Assembly (NCBI GenBank): GCA_963920575.1
Contig: OY986969.1
Coordinates: 18,213,288 to 18,277,287, forward strand
Source of the DNA: Narthecium ossifragum
Lineage: Eukaryota > Streptophyta > Magnoliopsida > Dioscoreales > Nartheciaceae
DNA: 64,000 nt
Direction: 5' to 3'
A program made the position numbers and the translations under genes. The notes under the pieces were generated by a model that worked only from the letters and a program-made list of their open reading frames with translations, was not told where the DNA came from and did no database searches. Below, in pieces: positions 8,961 to 23,347 of this stretch; positions within the stretch are counted from its first letter, which is position 1; each line of letters opens with the position of its first letter.

Positions 8961-11900
8961 GTTCGACAAATTTCCAAACTAATTATTTGATCGTTTATAA
9001 AATTGTGCCTCAAATTTCAGCTGGATTTTGTAGAATTTCGCTGCTGTTTCTAAAATTATGTCTCAAATTGTAGCTGGATTTTGTAGAATTTCGCTGCCGA
9101 TCATCTTGAGCGTGATGTGGGGGTTTCGTTTCTTATGATTTAGCTCTGTGATTTAGATCGCTTCGCATTTGGTTTTGATCATATTTAGGTCTTGAGGATT
9201 GTTGGCTGTGCGATCTTTTTTTTCTTGGTTTCAATCTTGTTTTGATCGTGAATTGGTGTTCTCATCTGTTCTTGATTGTTTGATATGTGGAATCTGTTTT
9301 GATATGCTACCTGGCATGATGTTTTAGATATGTCTTAGATCTTATTAGGTCTGATTCGTGTTCATCTAATTTGAACAACATAAGATGTTTAAGATTGTCT
9401 AATAGTTTAGCTTCAAAAGGAATAGTTGCTAGGTCTAGCTAGGTTTTTTTCTGGCTACGAGATTGTATTAGGCTTTCCATGATTCTGAGGCTTTCAATTT
9501 AATTTTGACCATTGGTTAGTAAGCTTCTGGTGTTATATGAGCTGTTTAAAAAAAAAATTGAAAATCAATTGACTGTATAGGAAGCATGAAGGATTGATTG
9601 GGCATCCCTCTGCATTTACACATTTAAATAAAACTGTATTAAAAAAGGACTAATCTGGCATCATATCCCGATGTTGATGCAAAAACAAATCATGTAATTG
9701 TTTCCCTTGTGGCTAAATGACCTTCAAATGCCATGCCAATTACAGAATCTGTGTGATAAGGTTTGTGCCTGCAGACCTGCCATAACCTAATATTCTTGTT
9801 GGTTAGGGGAGTATTCTAGCACAATATTGAAAGGCCTTCACTCCACAAATGGAACTTAGTATTAACGATCGATATTGGTAAGGCTTATTCTCTCTGTAGA
9901 TGGTATATGTAAAAGATCTTCAATCCGCAGCCCGAACTTAGTATTTGGGATTAATAATGACAAGGTGCAAAGTTCAAAGTCATCTTTTTCTTTGCATTAT
10001 CTTTGTGACCTGAAATTTATTGCATCCCCACAAATTATCCAGCACTAAATGATTTCAGTGGTGGAAAGAAAAGAGCTTGAGAGTAGGAGTTTTGGGTGGA
10101 CAGATTCCCTTTTAATTTATCATAATCTTGTTTCCTAATCAGCTACTAAAATGCAAAATTTGTTTTCTACGTTCTAACATGAGGTATTCACAATGTTTAA
10201 CATAAGATATCCTTTCAAATAATCATTTAGGATGAATCACCTATTTTCATGATACTTGTTGATGTAAATGGAGTATAGATGGGATTGCTTCGCCACTTGA
10301 ATATTCTGGCTTGAAAAAAACAGTCCCCATCAAAACATGCCTCAATGATTGTCGCATTTTTCCTAACATTTTGCATCTAGAAAGCATGGACACAAACATA
10401 TGAAACGACACGGGCACACCGACACATCGATTTTTGTAAAATGCATGACACGACATGGCAAGGACACGTAGAAAAAGAAACTCTTTTATATGCCATATGT
10501 ACAAGAATATTATAATGAAAGATGTAATACTAAATAATGAAGCAAACATGTACTTTTTAGCTAAAACATCAATAGCCACCGTTAGTCAATGCATCAGTTT
10601 GGCATCAACTTGCCAGACCTTATTATTTTAAGGTTAGGGCTTTAGATCACGGAAGAAGGGGAAGAACGAGTCACTTTTAAACTGAATATTGTTTGTGAAC
10701 TCTACTGAATAGAAAGGACGACATGGTTTTTGTGTTGTGCGTCCATAGTCTGCTTACCACATGACAGACCTTACAAAAAAGGAAGACATGCTAAGAAAGT
10801 GTCAGACATTTTCCGATGTGTGTTGTGGCTGACACAATGTCCGACACAGACATGCTCTGCTCCTGCAAGTGTCACTGCTTCCTAGTTTTGCATTTCATGA
10901 CATGTCTCAAGCCTTCAACCCTTTAAGGACACCAGATGCCTTAAGAGTGTGAAAACTTAGAAGGGAAGGTAGAATGACAAATGGTTTAGAAAGTTTAAAA
11001 TACAAAGAGCAGACTTGAGCTATATCCAATCACACTCGGCATGGGTTAAGATCTTAAATGTTATAGTTTCAGTTAAGTGTGTTATTTCACTAGTGGGCTT
11101 AATCAGTAATGGATGGATCATTAGATCACCTGTGCCAATATGAACTTTTCGTCCTACATCGTGCCTGTTTATCTTGCTTTAGATTCATGTTGTAATACGA
11201 ACTCTAGTATTAGAAATTCAGTTTAGCATTATGATATTGAAGTCTACTCTATAACAAAGACCCCTGAGTTTTGACTATAATAAATGCCATGCCTTTGCTT
11301 CGAATAGAATGTTATGTGCAGCCTAAGAAGAAATCTTGGATAACAGGCCACGACGCCATTTAAAGGGCACAAGATATGAGATTATCCTGGATATGAAGTA
11401 TTGGCTGAGAAAACATTCTGCCAAACGACTTCAAGGATTGCCTTGAAAGAAATTGAAGGTCCCTCCAACTATACCGCATACAATTATAATATTATATGAC
11501 AAGCTTATATGTGGTATTTCCTTCTCGCACAGGATTGCACAATACACATATTCTAGCCTGAGTTGAGCATTCATTGCTTATAATGATTACATTTATCGTA
11601 TTATGTGACTTCAACATATATTACTCTTAACTGCATAGGATCTTTGAAATGTGCATTTTTACTTAGCTAGAACATCTTCAAATTGGGATCCTCACTTGTT
11701 GCACAATACGCAGATCCTGTCCTTTAAATGTTATTCCTTTCAAGTGTTGAGCTGATGTTCTATGATAATTTGGCAAAAAAAAAATAACATTTATACATTA
11801 TCATGTTGAATAATACTTGAAAGTATAAAATATGACTTCTATATCTAAGCTAAACTGTTTAGAAAGTACTTTACAAGTCAAGGAGGCATATCTAGTTATG

Positions 11901-12698
11901 ACTTTAAAGGCCAAGAGTGGGCATGCATAACCAAATGATGCCTAGCTAATAGTACCTGAAGCCTAATTGCATTTCTAGGTAAATTTTTTGCATAACTAAA
12001 GGATGGTCTTGGTTGCAAGCATTGGTGAAGTCTTCAACTTTCATAGCTGCATTTACCTGAAACCAAATATTAGCTCGACCATCCTGGTGACTTCAACCAC
12101 TCTCGTGAAACATACCTACTATTCCTAATTGCTTAGTTTTTCGCTAAGATGTTGCATGAACTCGTATGTCCTTAGCAGGCATGATGGTATTGGGACAACC
12201 ATGTCAATACCGTGAGACCCTTTTCTCTCAACACAACCATGTCTTCAATTTCCTAGCATTTGGAATCATAAACTCTGCATTCACCTTTGCATGTGAAATA
12301 TCCGTAGATTTTCATCTAAACGTTTTCCACTTTGCTATTCTTGCATTCTCTCTTATCTAGTTTAGTAGTTTCTGGGCAAAAAATCCGCAAGGTTAGCTCG
12401 ATATTAGTTTCTCTATTTGTACTTTTGTATATCTATTTGCATATTTAATTTGCTTTCCCTGTCTCATTGAATCTATTGAAAAAATTGGTTCCTCTTTACA
12501 AATAGCCAAAGGCATGCTTCAAGTATATATGAGGTAAATGTCCCATACTCATATACCCTGACACGTTCCATGCATAAAAAAAATTCCCATATGCCTTCAA
12601 AAATTTGATCGAGATTTAAGTCATTCTTGGAATGTATATTCTAAGCACGCTTCACACCATCTTTTAAATACACATTGCTGTACATTTTACAAATAAAT
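8961..12698. other. AT-rich non-coding stretch
   Basis: Both strands are crowded with stops. The longest frames (110 codons on minus at 10247-10579; 64 codons on plus at 12166-12360) show no domain. Apart from the possible leader intron at its left end, nothing is recognised. The right end abuts the 3' end of the PHD-finger gene. Confidence 0.55.
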
Positions 12699-15600
12699 TC
12701 ACCCCACTGTCATGAAGTCTCCACCCATGCCTGACTGCTTAAATGATGACAGTACATCGTTCTTGCAACTCCCACGACTATTGCTATTCCTATGCCTACC
12801 TCTACTTCGGTTAGTGGGTCGGCGCTTGCTCATACACTTGTTACAAACATACTTTGCAGGCACCTCATCGAGATCATTGATGCCAGCGCATCTTGTGTGT
12901 TGCCAAACGCCACAAGCGTCACAAGAAAGCATCCTCTCGCCGTCATCATCTTTGGCTCCACAGCAGCAGTCCACAATCCACATGTCCATTCCTCTCTCCA
13001 TGCGGAATTGTCCCAGTCTTCGCTCCTCGAAGCACCTTCCTCTGATTCGAATACTGCCATGGGAACCAATCAAGAGCTTAACCTGTGTGTTGCCGCTGAC
13101 ATCTCTATAGTCCACCAGTTCTTCAGCTTGGAACCTCTGGAAGATCAGGTATGTCTCCTGGAAAGCTCTTGTTGCTGCAAGCTTCAAATCAGAAACAGTT
13201 GCAGTGGGTGGAATGATCAGCAGCTCTGGTGGGGGAGCGGCGTAATCCTTTTGCTGATCTACTAACTCCACATGGCACCACACGCAAAGCATAAAGGGAT
13301 TAGATAAGGTCGGAATTGCCGGCACCTCATCGTAATGCTTAATGAATTGCTTGCAATCGAGGAGTTTTGCTGCTGAGCCCAGGGCAGACTCCCGTACAGC
13401 TCGAGGCTTGTAGGAAAGCATGGTTCCAGGGTTGAGAAGAGCATCATAGAAGAACCTAAGATCACTGATAAGTTGCTCTGCTGTTGGCCTACAGATCCAC
13501 TGTCTTGGCACAAGGCCAGGTGAAACAGCTTCAAGTCTGTAAACAGAAGAGAGTAAATAATCAGGGCCATCATCATCAGAACACATCCATAGACGAATTT
13601 TTGACGCTAGAGAACCCTAACCTGTATTCAACGCAATTATTCAATGCATTGAACCGAGCAGCAACAATACGACCATCATCAGTCATTTTTCCTCCCAGCC
13701 CTTTGAGGCAAAAATCAAGAAGCTTTGGTGATCCAACTGTTTGAGATGTCGCACCCTTTAAGGCACGGAACATCACCCAACGGGAGCCATCAACAGCTCG
13801 AAGAACTTTGATCAGTGCTTTCTCTGCTCGATCGATGTCTTCCTTAGTCCAAGCAGAGAGCCCTTCACTCGAGTCAGCTCCAACCAACTTCTTAGTTGTC
13901 GATTGTGGTTCTAGCATTTCCAAAAGAGCATCGCGGAGCAGCTGTGTCATATAAGAGAACAGGTCCCTCAGAGTCGCTAGTCGATGTTCTGAGAGTGACC
14001 AATAGAACGAGATCTTATCCTGCAGCGTCGTGCGTGGTGATCGTGTATGCACGAAGAAGAGAGACAAAGGAATGGTGGACAAGGTAGCTACAGCTTTCTG
14101 GTAGGCTTCTGCAGTCACAGCAAAGCTGCCAGAACAGAATTCATAACCCCAGTCACCATACCATGGTTGGCCAGTAATAACAGCCTGGAGCAGACGGTAC
14201 TCCATCCCATGCTTCTTTGAAACGTCCATCACGGTAATTTTTCTGCAGTGAATCAACAAATATCACTACTTGTTAGGTATTGCCAACTTATATGCTAGCT
14301 TGGTAAGGAACTTAGCAAATAAGGAAGAATGGGTTTGACCCAATCTATATTAACATCTTGGACTAAAGTCCTGATATTCAATCATTGACGAAAGCTAATA
14401 TAAACAGAAAGTCTCATCTTGTTACCTGCTTAGAAAATCATCAACGTGTCATTATACTTACTTTTCTCCATGAACTACAACTACCCAAAAATGTTATTCA
14501 TTATACCTTCACCAAGAAGAAGATTTCATACTTGCTGCTTATTGAAAGTTTTCTGAGTTCTTAAGTGGCAAACCTAACACAGAGAGATCGATACTCAGTG
14601 AGCTAAGATGATTTTAAGTGGATAACTAGAAATATTTCAGCAGGAATCAGTCAGTCCTAAACCGAACCCAAAACTAGTACTAGAAATCCTATGAGCTTTG
14701 CTGGCCTGTGTTCTTTTTTGTCTGTTTCTCCTTTGCCGACCCAAAATGCCCCATAAGGACTCAAAACATGTCTAGTCGTACCAATTCACATATCTCATAG
14801 TGGAGTGAATCTAGGACATTTAATTAGAACACCTTCTCTCATTTAAGATAGAAATCTTAACCTAATCCCACTCTCTCCGCCCTAATCCAAGCTATATCAA
14901 CAAGCATCAACAATGAGACCACCTGTAGACAAGGCATGCTGAATTTACTTTGCATGGTTCACTCATCCACTTTCATTTAGCACTGCGGCTATGCCCCAAG
15001 CCCACAACAGTGGCCACTGCCAACAACTCCAATGGTATCAGACAAAGCAGCAGCAACTGCAACTATAGCTGCAAACACCACAGTAGAGGCTGCAGATGTC
15101 ACAGCCTCCAGAAGCTGTTTTGCTTCTCTCCCACTGCTGTTGACATTAGCATCACCAGCACCATTTTCAGAATACATGCAGCAGAAATTTTTGACACATT
15201 TCATTTCAGACTGGGTCCAAAGCAGCATTTTCAAACCTCGTTAGAGTGTCAAATCATAAATTTAAGGGCTATTTTATTTGTTGCATCGGATGATTCTGTG
15301 ATGCAGCGCAACCTCATGCATCAGAGGTTTCTGCACCAAGTGATACGGACAAGCAACAGGGTAAAAATTTCACTAGCAATTCAGACTTCATGCTTCCAAA
15401 CCAAACAACATAGCAAGATAAAGATCCCTTAAAGTGAACCCTACTGATCTTTCTTGAATTAGAGAAGTTGATGAATACCATGCATGCCACACCATCCAAG
15501 TTCACATATTAGCAGCAAAATAATCACAGAAATATATAGAACTTGAAGGATACTGTGGATAACATATCATGCAAGTTACATCCAATGACAGCAATATCAT

Positions 15601-18350
15601 CATGAAATATATGAAACTTTCAACCGTACTCAACAAAAAAGTTATACCTGACTCGAAGCATTTTACACATCCGATCCCAGAAACCCATGATATCGTGTCC
15701 TGTTAGAAACTTTGACCCGCCTTCTCGGCCATTGATTCGAAGAAGATGTCCATAACCATTAATGTGCACCAATCCATGTAATAGATGAGTGGAATCTTCC
15801 AATTGAAGATAAGCACAGTTCTCAAGATCATCAAATCTCCTCTCATTGTTGCATAAGGTGCATCTGATAGATGGCCACAAATGTTTATTCTTAGGACGCA
15901 ACACAATCTAAAACTCAGATAAACAACAGCCAAATAGGACTCTATCCTTAGACCAAGCTAAAAAGCAAGCCACTTTATAGGCAGTTCTCTGCAGGGAAGG
16001 CATAAGGCATGCGATACCCACTTTAGAGTGCCCAAGAATGTTAAAAATGCACATATTGCCAAGGATCAGTCGATCACGCACAAAAGAATCGATCAAACCT
16101 TCTTATTTTGTAACATCTCCATGTAATATAACATGATACCACTAATGGCAGCACAAGCTATGCAGGATCATACTCTGCATAGAAGCTTATATTCACGTAT
16201 TACAAAACCAAGAAAGCAGAAGACTTATCCACCTGAATAACAAAAACATGTTTTCTCCCAAAGAAACAGACATAGGACTACTTTTAGAAAGAGGCACTCA
16301 TTAGAAGAGAACCAAATTGGCCAATGAACAGGCTCAGGATGTATGCATATTAAAAGGAAATATCACCAACAAAGGGTGATCCCACCAATGAAAGTGGTTT
16401 AAAGAATATTCAGAATAAGAAAAAAAGCGGCTAGTTACCAAGCACGACATTAAGCAAGAGGAAAGTGTTTAATGCTTGCAGACAAAAATGATCATGTAGT
16501 CAACGTTCCAATAAAAAGAAACAGAATGACCTTTCTTTTATGTCCAACAATAAAGTTCTAGGACTTCACTTTCTGTTCCTAAAAAAGACAAAATGACATG
16601 ATCCCACTTAGCTATATCTAGTAGTTTCCTTGAAGGTGCAATCTCCATCCTCATTTCCAAAAAAGAAAGCTTCAAAATATCATGCATTCGTTTAAGGCGC
16701 AAGACCATCAGCAGTTGAAGACATTACGCGGTAGTTTCCACAGATCATGACATATGTGGTGAAGTCAATCTGCTGATGATATCCATAGAGCTAGAAGTAC
16801 ATGACAGCAACACAATAACCTGACCAAGTCCTTGAAATGCACAAGCAACCTCAGCTAACACTTGCGGATCATGGCAGCTCATGTGTCGTGATGGTTACAG
16901 GGAAGACAATGTGCAACCAAACAAGCAGAGAAAACAATGCAACAAGGACACAAACATTTACTTCAAACCATATTCGATTCTGATTTTAACCGCTCTGTAC
17001 AGCCAACAATGGTGATAAAAGGGAGTGATTAAACTGAATTGCACAATGTAGAAATCAAGTGCATGTCAGTGGACTTTAACATTATTGCACTGGAAATGGT
17101 AGAGAAACATATGGAAACATCATTCACGAAAAATGGCAACATGTGTATTACTTTGTTGAGATTGTGAGCATTGACACCTTCAAGATATTTTAGAAGCCAA
17201 CCTAAAAGTCATTCCATCCAAGTCAAATGTCTCCAACAAGAATAAGAGCTAGCATTTTCATCTTCCTAATTATATATGTAGGCCTTGCAACTTAAGGACA
17301 TCTAAGTGAATACGAAAGGCCAAATGTGATGAATCAGGTTATTCAGTGGCAAAGTTTGATGTCCAAAATGAAAGAAAACTCTTTACCTTGAATCTGATGC
17401 TAGCAACAGACTTCCACAATGTATGCAAGTCTGATATCTTGGCACATGACTATCATTTCGAATTATGAAATGGAAACGCTTCCCACAGACAGGATGACAA
17501 CTCCAGCCTGTGCAATCAAAGGACAAAAGGACGATTGGAACTTTATCCAATATGGAAGAAATTGACTAGAACAAATACAGAAGGTAACTATAACTATTAC
17601 CTCGACATTCCTATACAATTTCAAATTGAACATTACGGATATATTCTCCTCAAAAGACTTTCAGTATCCCTTCATTTTTTTGATACCTTCTTATACTATG
17701 TTTGTTAAGTGGTACCAAACACGAGTTCATATCGCTATAGAAAATATGCTATTATTGTGGATAAAGAACGAATCCAACTAATGCACATTTAACATTTCTT
17801 GGTCAAAATTTCAGCTATCTTGTTCTATAGCAGAAGTGATTTAGCTTCTCAAACAAGTAAACAACAAAAGTAATAACTTGGTTTTACTATTTACGAACTT
17901 CAAATTTAGGAATAAAGAATTAAGGGATCGTTTGTTTCGTGGTGGGATAAGAGATTGTCTACAAGTGAAACAGCAAAACGCACCCACGACTCGGCAGTGG
18001 TCGCAGTACACGGATTGCGACCTGGCAACATCCTCTTCCACCACGACGAGCTCCACCACCGTCCTCCCCTCCGATCCCGTCCCCTCTTCGCCTCCGATAC
18101 AAAACGGCACACGCCACGTCGTCACTTGCGGTGCCGGGCACCCTTCCCCGTTCCCCGGCACCGCTGTCACGATCGACAGCGGCGGCGCGAGACTAGCATG
18201 CCTGCTCAAAAACGCCCGTACGCTCTCCCGGAATGGCCCGTCCAGGCAACCGCCGCCGCCATCACCCACCGACGGAAAGGTAAGGAAGTCATCGAAGTCG
18301 GCCATCACCCGCCGCTTGACACGCTTCAGCGGCCGCGCGTTCACCACCAT
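12699..18350 (-). CDS. PHD-finger protein of the MS1/MMD1/At1g33420 family
   Basis: Five exons join with GT-AG introns: 18350-17984, 17507-17387, 15863-15648, 14242-13622 and 13536-12699. They total 2163 nt (720 residues plus stop), about the family's usual 670-700. The protein starts MVVNARPLKRVKRRVMADFD, a basic N terminus typical of the family. An in-frame ATG at 18431 would add 27 unconserved residues and is less likely. Cys/His clusters follow across exons 1-3 (CDHC, CHPVCGKRFHF, CIHC, CTLC), then NGYGHLLRINGREGG and MDVSKKHGMEYRLL. A C4HC3 PHD finger at about 632-676 (CCCGAKDDDGERMLSCDAC... WQHTRC... CNKC) precedes a basic tail. Relatives are nuclear chromatin readers, several needed for meiosis or tapetum and pollen development. 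The motifs resemble the At1g33420 branch more than MS1 or MMD1. The branch call is inferred; the gene model itself is strong. Confidence 0.92.
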
Positions 18351-18704
18351 GCGACCAGATCTGGCCGGCCTTCTCGCCGGACAACGCGAATCCAAGGCCA
18401 AGGGAGCCGTGGATCTGGCCGTACGTACCAAGAGTTAGTATCAAAGGATAGAGCTTGGTTCGATTCTAGCTGCTTTTTCGAAGATCGGCGATGATCCTCG
18501 GAACTCGGAAGCTAAAAAGATAACTAGGGTTAAGAATAGATCGAAGGATTGGGACTTTTAAATCGGGAGAAGAGAGGCGAAATAGGTAACCAGGGTTAAG
18601 AATAGATCCAAAACCGGAGACCGATGAGGGATTTAAAATCGAGAACCATGGTTAGGGTTTCCAAAACAGAGCGGGAGACAAAAAAAGGAGCCGTCGTCGC
18701 TGGA

Positions 18705-18712
18705 TTTTTATA
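18705..18712 (-). promoter_or_regulatory. Probable TATA box of the PHD-finger gene
   Basis: On the minus strand CCATATAAAAATCC lies about 355 bp upstream of the chosen start codon. The leader that follows contains several 'aaccctaacc'-type stretches typical of plant 5' ends. The position suits a 5' UTR of roughly 300 bp. Confidence 0.4.
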
Positions 18713-19627
18713 TGGAAAGCATCACGTATATCTCCGGGTTCATGTAATTATTCTCGTCTTGTGACGTGGTAGTGTTCGTCTGGTCTCTTAGCTTCCAGTA
18801 GATTGTTGCCACGTAGGCAACTTGTGATAGTTAAACTCCCTCCTGGACTAGCAGAACCAATATGGGCCTTTGTTCTGTTCTCGAGGCGAATAAAGGCGGT
18901 GTAGTAGTGCATCGGATAACGACGAATCTGCGTGCCGCTTACGCTTCCAAAAACTACCCGCATAGTGCGATCTATGATTCCACCGTCCGATCTAAAATAT
19001 ATAGAATCACGGAAACCTATGGATCATGAGCGCGGAGGGGCTTTGAAGGGAATAAGGTGTGCTTAAAATTATGGGAATGCCCCCAGGTTTGTCGTGGCTC
19101 TGTTGGTTGGCGGGGGTTTGGAAAGCCCAGTAAGGCGGTTTCCAGAATTGAAGGGACTTTCGTTGCGCGGGGATCGTGAAATTGGACCGGTCGTTTTGGA
19201 AATTTTAGACTGGGTTCGTTGGAGGTTTCCCGTTTCCTCGTGATTGAGCCGAAATTTCAGGATCGAACCCTACTAATTGACCACCTTACTGGGCAAGATA
19301 GGCTTCCTATATTGGGCCTGGTGGCTTTCCAAGTTGGGCCTCTAGGCTTTTCAAGCTTAGGCCTATGGTCCGATCGACCCAATGGATCTCATGGTCTCAT
19401 AGCCGCTTAATTCTTGGCTTGCTCATATGATACTCGAATCCATAGGTCTAATATTTATGAGATTGTTCTTTTTGTGCTTTTATTTTATGCGAGATTGATG
19501 AATAGGGTTTTGGCTAAAAGCAACTGTAAAAATACCTTTGTGATAATATAGTACATGAAATTTATTTTTGCCCATTTTATTACCCTAATTTATATTATTA
19601 ACGTGATTTTAGTCCCAATCCTCACAC
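18713..19627. other. Intergenic stretch upstream of the PHD gene
   Basis: No gene, RNA or clear mobile-element end is recognised. Short frames on both strands have no domain. The stretch ends somewhere within the left boundary of the Tat LTR, which is not fixed. Confidence 0.45.
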
Positions 19628-20877
19628 TGTTATACAAAATTGATAGTAAATATATCGACTTAATTTTGACCTCTCAGTATAAATTTCGGATATTAAATTG
19701 TCAAAGAGTAATTTTACGATGGATTTAACTTAGTTACTTTTACTCGATTTGTTAACTAATTGATCATGTGCACGCATGTGACCAGTTTACCATCAGATAA
19801 CTCATGTGGTTCGTCCGTCAAATCAAAATCAAACTATTAGCATGGAAATTTAACCGTTGACCGGTCAAATAGTCACGGTTAAAATTACCTAACACTTTAC
19901 AGATCAAATGATTTTGATATGAATCAACTCCTTCGAACTTAGTTCAAACAGAGGTGTCAAGTTAAACAGAAACCTAGATTGAACCTAATTTAATAACTTA
20001 ATAAAGACTAATTATCAAGATTAAACCTAAATTAATCTACTAAAAACGAGAAAATTATCTAAAACTGCTAGGTTAATCTAGAAAGCAGTAAAGATCATCC
20101 TAAATTACTAAATCAAGGAAAAGATGAATTTAATCCTACTGTTACAATTAATCTAGACTAAATTACTAAAGTTCTTAAATTAAACTAATCTAAAGAAAAC
20201 AGTTAAGAAAGCATAAAGATCTAATCCTATGAGAGTTACCTAATAACAGTAATAAAAACTACTTTATGCGAAGAGAAAGAATAAAGATTAAAAGAAACGT
20301 ACTCATTTCATTAAATAAATTAACTTACAGGAATAAGAAACATATTGAAAGAAGACATCAGGCTTGTAGGCTCTGGATTTGGTTTGCGAGAGAAATTACA
20401 CAGTGAAAGAGAAGACTATTTATATTTAAGCGGTTAAACTGTCTGGTAAATCCTGCTCAGCACGTTCTCCACTATCTTTCATCTTTCACTCTTGATCAGC
20501 CGCGTGTCCCATGTTCTCCGATGTTTCAACATTTCTCCACGCCACGGTTTGATTGATGACGGTTGCATCTGGGCGATGAGCTTTTCTTGTGTTGTCAGGT
20601 CCTAACTTTGGTCGATGATCTTTCTAATGTTGCCATGTCATTCTTCTTGGCCGATACTTCTTTTGTGTATAGATCATCATCACCCATGCCCAATGCTTCT
20701 TTTGTGTATAGATCATCATCGCTCATGGTCGATGTTTCTCTTGACTTTCTTCATTTGATCGATAGCTTCCAACATATTATTTCATATGATCATCCAGTTA
20801 GATTGGAAAGGTCGTCGGCCATTTCTATTAAGCTGACGTGTCAACCATTGATCGGTTAACCATTATTTTGGCTAACA
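19628..20877 (-). repeat. 3' LTR of a Tat-lineage Ty3/gypsy element (left border approximate)
   Basis: On the minus strand a purine run (20890-20878) is followed directly by TGTTAGCCAAAATAATGG, which is how a 3' LTR starts after a polypurine tract. A minus-strand TATA box (TATAAATA, 20424-20417) lies about 450 bp in, as expected for U3. The outer end must be a TG on the plus strand. TGTTATAC at 19628 and TGTTAACT at 19750 both fit the TGTTA...TAACA symmetry. The matching 5' LTR is not in the window, so the choice cannot be settled with a target duplication. Confidence 0.6.
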
Positions 20878-20890
20878 TTTTGCCCCCCAT
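20878..20890 (-). other. Polypurine tract of the Tat element
   Basis: ATGGGGGGCAAAA on the minus strand sits immediately next to the TG of the LTR. In LTR retrotransposons this primes plus-strand DNA synthesis. Confidence 0.7.
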
Positions 20891-23347
20891 GCGGTGATCA
20901 AGGAGATTGCATTTATGACGAGATGATCGCATCTGATGCGATTTGACAGCTTTATGTTATTAACTAAAACTAATCATGATAATTCTCTAGGAAATCGAAT
21001 CGCCGCCTAATTTTCATTTTCTTTCCATATCTGTTTAAATCCCGCATTTAATACATCGTATGCCATCTGACAACTCTACCCTTTTAGCCATAGTTCTTTG
21101 GCGCGAAAGAACTCTATTGGCTCTCTTCTTCTTTTTGCCATTAGGGTTTTGCTCCCAAAACTCTCTTGGCTTTCTACTGTTGCGGCGCACGACTGCACTT
21201 TTTCTCCTCATCCATAAGCATCTTATTTTTCGCCATGGTTCGTGAAATCAAAAAAGACGAGGCCGTCCATAAGGATGTAAGCAAAGCTTACGCAGATTTC
21301 AACGAGTTACTGCGATCAGATGAAGTCAGAGGAACATATCTAGTTAAAGATGGTGTTTCAAATTCCAGGTTATTCATTCTTGGCCCTTGCTTCGTCCCTG
21401 AACACCTTCCTTCCCTTTCTGATGAGAATATGACCATTGTTAATTCTTTTCCTCTTTCCGACAACTTGCCTTTTTCCAAATCATTCAACTTATCTACTCT
21501 TTCCTCTAAAAACCCTATTACCCCATGGCCTTTGACCGATGACAAGTTCATCGAATGGCATACCAGAATGATCAACCATTCTGAAACTAAGAAAATCTTT
21601 TCTGATGCAGGTATATTGGATTTCTTGGATTTGAGCACTAGGATTTCTGCTCAAGAGCCCAACTTACTTTTCTCATCGTTCCTTTTTTGGTCGACGGAGT
21701 ATAATAATTTTGTTTTTCCTTTTGGCACCCTCTCTATACCCTCTTAGATATCGCTCTGTTGATCGGTCTCTCCACACTTGGCGAACTTATATCGGCCAAT
21801 ATGGAACTTTCTCAACGTGATACAGTTTTTGAGACCGATAAAAATTATAGTGTTTTTATCAACACTTATGCCAAACTAGAAGAGACCGATGACCCACCAA
21901 ACGCTCAAGAACGATTAACCTTTATATATTATTAGTTGTGTAAGTTCGTTCTCTGTCTTCTTGCCAAGAAATCTGTCAGGGGCTATATTAAACTTGCTCA
22001 AGAAATTGCCTCTAGAAGACAAATTTTGTCTCTTTCTACCTTCATTTTATCGGCCATATATAGAGGCATCTATCAGACTCATGAATAATTGAGAGATAGT
22101 GGAAACCTTACTAGTTTTGGCCTAGTTTTGGCCCTCTCTGGATTGTCCAGTTATGACTTAAAGCCTATTTTCCTGGACTTCATTTGTCTCCATCTTCTTC
22201 ATCGGCCAGAACTCAAGGTGTCGCGCCCCGACCCGCGAAAGCCCAACCGGGCCGGGGACACGAACCGGAACCTAACGAAACGCGGAAAATTTGGCGAGGG
22301 TTCCCTCTAACTTATTGGTCTCTCTAAACAGTTCATCAAAACACCTCCAATTAAAACAACAATAAAATAATCAAACCTCGAACCCAAGATTACAAATCCA
22401 AAAGAATTTAATATATAAATCTTCGGAGGGGGGAAGATCAAGTACAACATATAACACTCAGGAGACTAACTAACAAAGGGTTTAAAAGCAAGTAAAAGAT
22501 CGCCACCTCTCAGACTTCGCCTGGCGCCGCCGCACCGCCGACCAACTGCCCGATAGGGGCCACCGAAAAGGAGCTAGCTCCTGCACCTGCAAATCGCAGC
22601 CCGGCTAGGAGTGAGCAACTAAGCTCAGAAGGGAAACGACACTACGACACACAGAAGGACGAGGGAAACGCAACAGTGTCACCCTCAAGTAAGACCTGGG
22701 TGTATACAGGAGTTCCATAACCCCACCCGTCCATGAGGTCCACGATCATGGTCTTCCAAAAGAACTAGTCACATGATGGGTCACACTCAGTAAGCAGGAA
22801 CCAACACTGCTGACTCACAAGCAGGGAAACGGCACTGCTGGGGGGAAAATGACACCGCTGAGTAGGCAACCCCTCTACTCAAGAATCATCATAGTGGGGC
22901 ATAGGATACAACTCAGAATCCGACTCGAGGTCGACACGACCTCTACAATCATCAAGCAATAGGTGTACCAGTCATCTAGGCCTATCATCGAATTTGACTG
23001 TACACCACAATTCAAACCAGGTCCAAACTACCCAGCCCCGATCCGAGGGCTAAATCCGAGCTTCCAAGCCTCGGGACGGCGACCCACAGATCGCCCACGC
23101 CCTAACCATGCAACTAATGTACAACAGAGATGCATGCAATAAACATACACATATAAGCAGTTAAGCATGCAGCAGGATGTGATGATAGAAAACAAGGTCT
23201 GGGCTCGGCACTCTGTCGGGCAGGGGTGGTGAACATATAATTAAGGTCTGGAATTGCTGTAGTGGTACACCACCAACTGTCAGCCAGTTTACCAGCAACC
23301 TGCATCGGGAAACAGCCCCGCAAACAACAGAAGACAAACCACGCAGC

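Noticed and set aside
12712..13265. Plus-strand frames of 132-157 codons
   Set aside because: They are antisense shadows of the last exon of the PHD-finger gene; no domain and conflicting frames.
17878..18494. Plus-strand frames of 179-186 codons
   Set aside because: They lie antisense to the GC-rich first exon of the PHD gene, where stops are rare on both strands.
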